This document shows, one piece after another, positions 56,033 to 64,000 of a stretch of DNA of 64,000 nucleotides. The DNA lies in the NCBI GenBank assembly GCA_032821775.1, contig JAVLRN010000007.1, positions 1,054,001-1,118,000 of the forward strand, in the 5' to 3' direction. The DNA comes from Sanguinoderma infundibulare. Taxonomy: Eukaryota > Basidiomycota > Agaricomycetes > Polyporales > Polyporaceae. Below the pieces are notes generated by a model that saw nothing but the letters and a program-made list of their open reading frames with translations, did no database searches and was not told the origin of the DNA. Each line of letters starts with the position of its first letter. The first letter of the stretch is position 1. Made by a program: the position numbers and the translations under genes.

Positions 56033-57891
56033 TCAGAACATCGTGAGGACACCGACCCTCGGCTTCCTCGCGAGCGCGATGAGGATGCTCCCAACACCGC
56101 ACGCGAACGCGCAGGAGCCGACAAAGATTTCGACCGCGCCGTACCCGAACCTACCGAAGCCGCTGGCCATGGCCGTTCCTTTGCCAGCTTGGAGAAGGAA
56201 GCCGGAGATGATGGGCCCAATGACGGCGGAGATGCCCTTGCCGAAGGAGATTCCGGTGAAGGCTGAGCCGATGAACTCGGGCTTGCTCCCGGCGCACTCG
56301 ACGGCGGAGTTCGTCCAGGTCGACGAGAAGCCGCCGCTCTGGTCGAAAACGTCTCTCGGTGAGCGTGACCTATCTTGAACAGGCTGTAGGAAGAGAGAGG
56401 GACGTACCAAACTTCCGAAGACGACGGCGAAGAAGTAGAGGTAGATGGCGTTGTTCGCGAAGCCCCACAGCAAGAATGCGCCGAGACCGCTGCCGATGGC
56501 ACTGAACAGCATGATCGACGGGTACGCAAAGCGGTCGGTAAGATGTCCAATGGTGATTTGACCGAGGACCGCCGAGGCGTTGAATAGGGAGAGGACCGTG
56601 GTCGCGGTCAACTGGTTGGCGAAGCCTTTGGTGAACGTGGCGATGTAAAGCGAGACGGGGAAGTACGAGAGGCCCTGAAGCATGTTGGTGATCACCTGTT
56701 TTGCGGGGCATCAATAAGTACGGACTTTGATACAGAGGCGAACAATACTCACGACGCTCCAGAAGAGTGTGCTCTGGAGGAAGTCGAGCCGCCCTGGGAA
56801 TAGTTTGGGTCGGCGCTGTACGGCGCTGTACTTGGGAATGGGAAGACGACTCCGCATTCCAAGGAAAGCGATGCTGCAGAAAACGGCGGTACCAATCGCC
56901 CAGATTCGCAACGTCCAGCGCAGGCCGACAGTGCTCAATAAAGTGTTCAGAACCAAAGGCAGTACGAAACCTACAAGTCATGTGAGTGCGTTGGTCGCAA
57001 CATGATATCGAGAACCGAAGCGCACCTCCAAGAGCAGTGCCAGAGAAAATAATGCCGCTGGCGAGGCCCCGCCGTTCCGAAAACCACTCCGGAAGGAGCT
57101 TGACGATGGGGAGGTATACTATCCCGCCACCAATCCCTACACCGGCACCTTGGAGAATGATAAGCTGCCATACCTGCACAGCGAGAAATGAGGATTTCGA
57201 AGACGGAGACGGGCAGACTCGGACTAACCTGCGTTGCGAAGCTAGATGCGAAAAGAGAGCCGGAGTACAACGCCAACCCGACCCACATTGAGATACGCAG
57301 AAAGTCCGGATATTTGCCCAGGACAAAGAAAAGAAAGAAACCCTGTTATACACAAAGGAGACCGGATGGTTAGCTCCCGTTCTTTTGGATTCGTTGAAGT
57401 ACACGGACCTCTCCATAGAGGAAAGCGAGAGAGACCGTGCCAACGGCAGCGATAGACACAGGTGACGCTGTGTTGAAAGGCGGATGCGACGTGTAATACT
57501 CTGTTGAACCAAGCCAAAGTCTTGAACATATAAACGGAGTGCGACAACCTGGTTCGTACCCTGGAAAATACCGTAACTGCGAGACGTGAACCATGTGCAC
57601 CTTACGGTGAGATAGAGAACGAAGGTTTTACCTGAAACTAAATCCCCATGTCATCATCTCCACCACAAAGGCGGACGCGCAGAACATCCAGGCCCCAGAA
57701 CCGCGGTCGACCGGCGGGAGCTCCTGCACGTTCGTTCCCTCCTGTGGATCAGCGGCCCGTAGTGCCACCATGGACGACCGGGCGGACAAAGGCGTTGTGG
57801 GGCTCCCAGGGTGGCTACTTTCCGGCGTTGGCATTGTAGACATCTCGTGCGACATCATCGCCGCCAATTCGCCGGAGACCTGGACGTCCAT
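56033..57891 (-). CDS. MFS monocarboxylate-type transporter, copy 2
   Basis: Tandem paralogue of the transporter at 53.6-55.4 kb, same strand and same exon plan. The N-terminus has SARSSMVALRAADPQEGTNV and QELPPVDRGSGAWMFCASAF; the core has SYGIFQ, EYYTSHPPFNTASPVSIAAV, VWQLIILQGAGVGIGGGIVY, LLPEWFSERRGLASGIIFSG, LRWTLRIWAIGTAVFCSIAF, LFNASAVLGQITIGHLTDRF and KGISAVIGPIISGFLLQAGK. All family landmarks are present and I see no break, so both copies look functional. The C-terminus ends VGVLTMF. The cytoplasmic N-termini are the most divergent parts of the two copies, which may mean different regulation. Confidence 0.9.
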
Positions 57892-59829
57892 CGTGTGGTG
57901 AGAAAAGAGCGCAGCGGTAGGGAGGAAGACGAGAACGGTCGAACGCTGTCATCGAGATTTAACGTCCTCAGATGCCGAGCGCTCGGGGTCTTTGCTCGTC
58001 TACCAGTCGGATAGTCGGGTGTCTTCTCCGGCCAATTGCCTGCGATCTGCGTACGTCTTGAACACATAATTCTGGGACGTGCAAGACGACCGATCAAGAG
58101 GACCGATATGTTGTGTTAGGACGGTGTCAGGGTCACCAACGAATCCCGCATAGAAGCCGCGGTCTGGAATGGTCGGAGTGGTCTCGGGACCACAGGCTAG
58201 CAATGATGGTGATGTCAAAAAACACGCAGAGCTTAATTTTTAAAATGAACGGAGTCGCGAAGACCTTGCCATGACATGACCAGCCGCCTGGCGAAGGCGA
58301 CCACGACGCCCGTGATGAGGGCGCATGATCAAGGAAAATTTCCATCGCCGCGTCAAACCTGAATAGACCAAAGAAGCCGAAACTGTGCACAGGAATAAAA
58401 CAAGTCAACGCGTGCAGAAGATTCTGATTAGTTATAGAACGTCGTACAACACAACTGCAATACGGTCATGCCCACTTCCCATAGACCGTATTATATTCTT
58501 GCGTATTGTGGCTGTCGCCCCTGCTGACAAAAAGCCTTAGCTCTGTGGCATCTATCATTTTAAGAAAATGCGAGGTCGATATGTAGGCGACTTACGTACC
58601 AGACAACCGGAGACAGGGCGAAGGTTGAAGCTACGTGGTTCGGTCTGCGAAGCTTCCAAGCAGAATCGAGCTCACAGCGGCTCGTCTGCTGCGCTGCACG
58701 CGACTACGGTTGGGTCTTGTGATGCGCGGAGGTTGGGGGTGCTACGACAGGCTTTCGTGATACCTTGAATAGCATTATCTAGGGCGTCCATATCGTACAT
58801 GGGAGATGACTGCGGCAGGTGCATGGTCGATAGAATGGTCGTTGTGCCACGGTGACGCCGGAGACCTGGTATCAGTAGCATACATGATCGTCTGACACAA
58901 GAGAGCATGAACGTTCTCATACTGTCGTCCACATGTATAAGATAGCATCGTACCTCGGCATCCGTGATAATCGATTTGCTTGACCAAGCTTCGTGTCCAT
59001 GGACATCGTGGATCGGATGAGAGACCGATGTGTTGGCAACATTTAACGTCGCTTAGCCCAGCCTCGGGCCGGAGGCCGGGTGATTCGCTTCCTGTTTCCT
59101 GGGGCCTGCGCCACGCGGATACCTCCTTGACCTTGTTCCTCCTCGTCTTCTGCCTCAACTAACAGTAAGTACTTTCTGCATCGTCTAATCGTGCAGCTCA
59201 CAATGCATACTCGTAGCACACCCTCACTTACTGAGAGAACCCAGTGTGTGACGCTCATCACCATGCGTGAGCGGAGGGTTGAGCGTGCAGTGTCTGCGCC
59301 TAGCATACGACTGTCACCTAGAAAGTATGCGCTGTGGTCAGTCCACCTCATAGACATCGTGCTGCAGCACCTACTTCAATCAAAACCCAGGGCGATGCAT
59401 ACTCTACCACGGTCCGACAGCAGTCAGATAAGACTGCAGGTTGGAATCGTCAAGGTCTGGGGTAAGTGGCTGAAACTATCTCCCTGCTCACATAGATATC
59501 TGATTAACTACACGCACCACAGGAGCTCGTAAATAAGACAAGCATGGATATCGCCCCGAGGAACGATCCCATACCATGCCACTCTTTGTCGCCGCCGTGG
59601 AAAGGCGCTCCCTGTTTTGTGCCCTCGCCAGGCTGGACGATGACTCTGCGGTGGCTTTCCAGCCACGTGGGCCATTGATGGGCCACTTTAGCATGAGGTC
59701 AGTCCTGAATAAAAGGAGATCAAAAGTTGCGGTTGACAATGAACCAACTCTTTCACACACCTTTCGATCTAGCCAACTAGCCACATCCCCCAGACCTCAC
59801 AGAACCCCTCCCCCACGATCTCCGACAAC
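57892..59829. other. Gene-poor 1.9 kb stretch
   Basis: No gene is supported; short open frames only. Includes the promoter of transporter copy 2 on the left and that of the gene at 59830 on the right. Confidence 0.45.
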
Positions 59830-61122
59830 ATGCATTACGCGAACCCGAACTCGAGGTTTGTCGCACCGCAGCCTCAGTACCCGCTCCAGTTTGCGGGACC
59901 CTCGAAAGCGCCCGCACCACAACTTCAACCACCGCCCGGGCTGCACATCCCCTCCTCCACCTCTGGGCCGACGCCCTTCTCAGACTTCACGTCCGACAGC
60001 GGCGACGTGTCCTTTCCGGACCACCGCCCGACGAGCTCGAAGCCGTGGCTGCAGTCGCACGCCGAACAAGTACGCGCGGCGCACATCGCGCGCGTCGAAG
60101 CCACCACATCGCGACAAAACCCGTACGCTACCCCTCCAGCGAGTCGCGCACAATTCCGGTGGGGAGGCCAGGGCGGGGTCCCTGTGCACTACGGGTGGGA
60201 GGGCAAGTTCCGCGGTGCGTCTGTGACGACCGATGAGCAGGTGCGGCGTTCGGAGGCCCAGGCGTTGGTGGACATGGGAGTGTGGAACGATGAGGCGGAG
60301 CTGCGCGCCCTTGGAGGGCTGGTCGTCGAGCGCGCGGTGGAGGGCTACGCGCAGGGATGGGTGTCCGTGGCGCCTTTCGCGCGGGACGTGCACGAGGCGT
60401 TCAGGTGCAAGAACGAGCACGTCGCGGAGGTCTACAGGGACCACCTGACGCGATGCACCCGGGAGGAGTTCGAGATGTGCTGGCGGCCGGTGAGTCATCT
60501 CTTGTTTCGGTGGAAGCGCATCGGCTGACCCGCGCGAGCAGGGCAAGCCGACGGCGTTGGGGTCGTGTGCGCACCCAGGCGTCCTGGCTTCGGCACTCGG
60601 AGTCGCGGCCTTCATTGGCGACCTCTTCTCAACAAACCTGATCCACGCCGGCACCCTCACCACGTGTCTACAGACCCTCGTCGGGAACATGTTCGCGATC
60701 GAGCACATTCGCGCCGTCGACACTATGTTCAAGCACTCGGACATGCGCCTGAGGGCCGCAGACCCCCACGCGCTGGACACCATTATGTGGGCCTTCCGCA
60801 AGAACGTGGCTCGTGTACACACCAGCTTCGTCAGTGTGTATCAAGAGTCGGACAAGAGGGCCCTGTGCGCCGTACGTTTCAGCTCCTCGGTTCTCTGTAT
60901 TGGGATGTGAGCTGACTTATCTGTCACCAGGCCGTCGAGGCGGAATACAGGCGATTGGGTGGGGCAGCTGTGATCAAGACCCAGGCGCCTCATCCCATGG
61001 GCGTCGACGCCAATACCACTCCCCGCAACCTCGTCCCCACCGCCATTTGGCAGCCCGCGCCGCAGAAAACCCCGGTGCTGAGCTATGGCGCAGGAGCACA
61101 GCACCCACCGGCACGACCTTGA
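59830..61122 (+). CDS. MIF4G-like helical protein, 393 aa
   Basis: Three exons (59830-60489, 60542-60871, 60931-61122). The N-terminus is Pro/Gln/Ser-rich (HYANPNSRFVAPQPQYPLQF). The centre is acidic-helical (ALVDMGVWNDEAELRALGGL). The third quarter reads VLASALGVAAFIGDLFSTNL, IHAGTLTTCLQTLVGNMFAI and EHIRAVDTMFKHSDMRL, which resembles the paired helices of the MIF4G/eIF4G middle domain. The C-terminus is Pro-rich. I infer a role in translation or mRNA binding from this resemblance only. It is shorter than eIF4G and has no MA3 or W2 domain. No signal peptide or membrane segment. Confidence 0.72.
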
Positions 61123-61281
61123 TCGCGCCCGTGCTGTCAGCCACACACTCTTTTGCCGTGTTGTAGAATAACGCATCGTTTGCCCTACTGCTCTGTACAC
61201 CCTGTATTATCGCCGTACCTAGATCATGGACCTTTCGCGTTTAGCTTGGAGGCATGAATATATCGTCGTAGTCGTCCGAAT

Positions 61282-62787
61282 CTAGCTCGATTTGGCTGGG
61301 ATATGCTCCCTAGCCCATCGCGCGGTGTCTTCTGTTGCGTTCCACAAGGGGTCCAACGGCGTCAGCCTCCACGTTTCGTCATCTCCATGGTCAGAAGGAA
61401 GGATCGCGAGGATCGCGAGGGATAAGTACGTGTGATAGGGGTCTGTGGGCAGCGACCTGAGAGCGCGATTGCACGAGAGGCTGTATTCGCCACTGACCTG
61501 GGCGTTCTCCAGGAGCCTTCGCGATTCCACCAAACTTGAACTGGCAGTCGGTAAGGAAGTCGGTCACGGCGCGCTCGTTGACGAGATGGCCTTCCCCGAG
61601 GATCTGTACCATGCGTCTGAGTCTGGGAGAGAAGGGAAGGGAAAACGTACGGGGTCTTACCGCTAAGGCAGCCGCACACCAGAAGCAATAGCACGCATCG
61701 GCCAGCTTGTTCGTTCGGCCGCAGAAGCCACCAGACTCCGTCTGGTTCTGCACTAGCCAGCGGACCGTGCGCGCATGTTCTGCGGGTGTAAGGCGAGATG
61801 CACGAGGGGATGTTGGAGTGTCTGGGGCGAGATGTAGAGAAGCAATCGCGCAATAGGTAGTTCCTCCTGCAACTGTGGTCAGTCAAGGAGATGCGAAACT
61901 GACATTGACTTACCGAGGGCCTCGCCGAATGGTGCTTGCCCGTATCCGCCTTCGTGGCTCTGCAACGGCGGGAGGGATCAGTACGAGGAGATAATTGCTG
62001 AGGATGGCTTACGTAGCACGTGTGGATGTACGCGAGGGCGCGATCGAGGTCGATGCCGGACCAGTCGTCAAGCAGGCTACTGATCACGAAGGCACAGTAG
62101 GTCATCCGCAAATCAGACTCTCCGCCATTGGGCAGGGCGGTGAAGCTGGAGGATGTAAGTAACAATTGAGTGCACGACCGATGAGAAAAGCAGAGCAGAC
62201 TCTACCTCCCATCCTCTTGTTGGCATGATCTTAGGAGGTGTACGATTCCGTGCCGATCGAGTTTTGAGAAGTCGTCGCGGAGGATAGAGAGACAGAGTAG
62301 GGCTGTGTAAGTCATGACGAGGTGTCCGGTGTCGTACTCTGATGGGTCGTCCTGAATGTTGCTATCAGGCGTAGTCGACGAGGAACGACGACAACTTACC
62401 TTGAAGTCTTCTGGTGTCATGTATGGACTAGGCCTGAATCCTGCGCCGTGTGAACCAGCTGGAGGTGAATAATCACTTGACTAACACAACGGCGCGGAGA
62501 GGAAACGATCGACGAACATATTTGTTGCTCCCACAGCCAATACCTCCATGTTTCGCGATCGTGTTCTTTTGACTGTGTCTCCAGCGCACCGAGGACGTCC
62601 AAAGTCCCCATACAGTAGAAGATTACCGCTATCCTGTGCATGTTTCACATGGCGCAAATGATTTAGCAGAACAATAATGAGTCGTACCTTGAAGGATCAG
62701 CCTCAACCTGGCTAGACGGGAGGCCCAGGAGGCACCTCTTGCCGTGAGACGCGTGACCGCCTCGTGAAAAAATCCCAGGTTGGTCCA
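61282..62787 (-). CDS. CDC43: Geranylgeranyltransferase type I beta subunit
   Basis: Catalytic beta subunit of GGTase-I, which attaches geranylgeranyl to CAAX-Leu proteins such as Rho1 and Cdc42 in the cytosol. Alpha-alpha barrel motifs in order: PSRIAVIFYCMGTLDVLGAL, DTGHLVMTYTALLCLSIL, FTALPNGGESDLRMTYCAFV, SHEGGYGQAPFGEA, GGFCGRTNKLADACYCFWCA with the zinc-ligand Asp and Cys, FGGIAKAPGE, and DPYHTYLSLAILAIL with the zinc-ligand His. The GGIAKAPGE loop fits GGTase-I better than the farnesyl- or Rab-transferase beta subunits. At least seven exons are needed. The start at 62787 follows from joining EADPSR to IAVIFY across the first intron. It looks complete. Confidence 0.9.
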
Positions 62788-63006
62788 TTCACACGTTAGA
62801 GAGGACGCTCGTAAGGTGCCGCTTGCAGATTGTCTAGGTGCGTAGCAGGAGCATCAGAGGAAAAGAAAGCAAAAATGGTGCAAGGCAAGCTGAAAGCTGA
62901 GGCTTGTGACGCTGAGGACTCCTCGCTCGGGCGGTTATTGACACCAAGTAAGCGCCTGCCTCAGAAGGAAGGGGCCGTGACTGCAGCTTGTGCGCCATCG
63001 ACCATC

Positions 63007-64000
63007 ATGCCTTCATTGTCCTTCGAGGTCCCTCTCGATATATGCGCATTGGTAATAGACCGTGCATCCCTCCTAGATCATCCCTCTCGTTCTCGTCAAA
63101 CCCTGCTGTCCTGCGCCTTGACCTGCCGGGACTGGCTGCCTAGAGCTCGATTCCAGCTGTACAACTCCATCTTCCTGTCGACTCACGACCAGTCGGTGAA
63201 ACTAGCTCGAACGCTCACAGAGTGTCCAGAACGTGGATCTCTTATAGAATCGGCTTCTACCCAATCGGCGGCAATCCTAGCGGGTGGAAATTATCCGCAA
63301 CGTCGACCATCCCATTCACCACCTACGCTATCGCTCAATTATCAAACTTGCAGGAGCTCGACTTTCAATGCGACGAGCACGAAGCGATTCCGCCTTCTCC
63401 CATAACATTTTTCCAACTCTTCGGAGGCTGTCGTACTCTGGAGACTCTCACCCTTTCACACGTCAGGACCTTGGAATTTGGGGACTTGCTCCGGATTATC
63501 TGGTCATTTCCTGAACTCAAGTCCCTTTCTCTTTTCTTCTGCTCCTGGGAGAAAGACGAAAGTAACATTGAAGACTCGGACTATCCTGGACACTGCCGAA
63601 GCCTGCAGAGCCTTTCGGTAAGCACGGCGTGCCGGCCTTGTTGCTTTCCCTCCTTCCTTACTGACTCCGCAATACGATAGTTATTGCAGACATCAGGTTG
63701 GAAGATGCTGCTGCCCTCTATAGGCTTCAAGCTGAAGCACCTCAAATTCTGTTCTGGAATGGAAAGGTCTGATAATGAACTTCCAGGTACGTACCGTTTA
63801 AACTTGACATCCGACCGCGGCATTAGATGAACTTAATTAGATTTAGTGACCTCGAGCTACCATAACCTAGAAACCTTCACCGTCACGTTTGAAGCGAAGG
63901 ATATCATCTACGCATTAGCGGCCGTCTCCCAGATCCGCTCACCAGAAGTCCGGGAGATATCCATCAACCACTGGGGCTTCAATCAGCCTCGAGAGCAGAC
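63007..64000 (+). CDS. F-box protein, 5' part (runs off the window)
   Basis: Starts MPSLSFEVPLDICALVIDRA, a divergent F-box, followed by CALTCRDWLPRARFQLYNSI, the usual second F-box helix in basidiomycete paralogues. LRR-like segments follow: LSNLQELDFQCDEH, CRTLETLTLSHVRTLEFGDL and FPELKSLSLFFCSWEKDES, then an intron near 63619, LLPSIGFKLKHLKFCSGMER, another intron near 63786, and YHNLETFTVTF. Between ECPERG and RIGFYPIGG the frame changes without a convincing intron, so this is either a pseudogene, a sequencing indel or an exon border I cannot see. The 3' end is outside the window. Not closely related to the F-box copies at 6-31 kb. Confidence 0.7.

Noticed and set aside
1..64000. A bacterial-type defence, CRISPR or biosynthetic gene cluster
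   Set aside because: The window is eukaryotic with independent spliced genes. No polyketide, peptide or terpene synthase, and no regularly spaced repeats, were seen.

Overview
The window looks like nuclear DNA of a filamentous basidiomycete, most likely an Agaricomycete such as a polypore. Genes are dense and lie on both strands. They are cut by many short introns (about 35-65 nt, GT-AG with some GC-AG). Coding DNA is GC-rich, and several families are typical of mushroom-forming fungi: GH20 chitobiase, F-box/LRR paralogues, type-B carboxylesterases, DUF6535 and monocarboxylate-type MFS porters. This placement is inferred; no species can be named from the sequence.

Layout. 0-14 kb is a duplication-rich block: kinase copy A (-), GH20 hexosaminidase A (-), an unrecognised gene (+), F-box A (-), truncated copies of the hexosaminidase (C) and F-box (C), then a secreted carboxylesterase (+) and the tail of another. 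14.5-24.2 kb is a conserved housekeeping block: NOT2 of the CCR4-NOT deadenylase, RNA polymerase III subunit RPC9, a serine-rich two-helix membrane protein, and an ENTH/epsin clathrin adaptor. 25-31.7 kb is a second duplicate block in the opposite orientation: hexosaminidase B (+) and a decayed F-box B (+) split by a 2.07 kb element with terminal inverted repeats. 32.5-41.1 kb holds NAD-dependent glutamate dehydrogenase GDH2 (-), a gene-poor 2.5 kb stretch, and a short-chain dehydrogenase (-). 43.6-47.3 kb holds kinase copy B (+) and two broken carboxylesterase copies (-). 47.6-63 kb holds a Tgl2-like lipase (+), a DUF6535 membrane protein (+), a chimeric pseudogene made of the start of glycogen phosphorylase joined to a piece of another gene (-), two tandem MFS transporters (-), a MIF4G-like protein (+) and geranylgeranyltransferase-I beta (-). 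An F-box gene (+) runs off the right edge.

The most notable feature is the record of segmental duplication. A hexosaminidase/F-box pair occurs three times and a kinase twice, with its promoter and 3' flank, in inverted orientation 17-42 kb apart. Carboxylesterase copies lie on both sides. One copy of each family keeps an open frame (the carboxylesterase only if one splice acceptor has moved); others are frameshifted, internally deleted, chimeric or split by a transposon. The two intact hexosaminidases differ by four introns and use GC-AG introns at different positions. I see no defence island, CRISPR array, rRNA or convincing tRNA.
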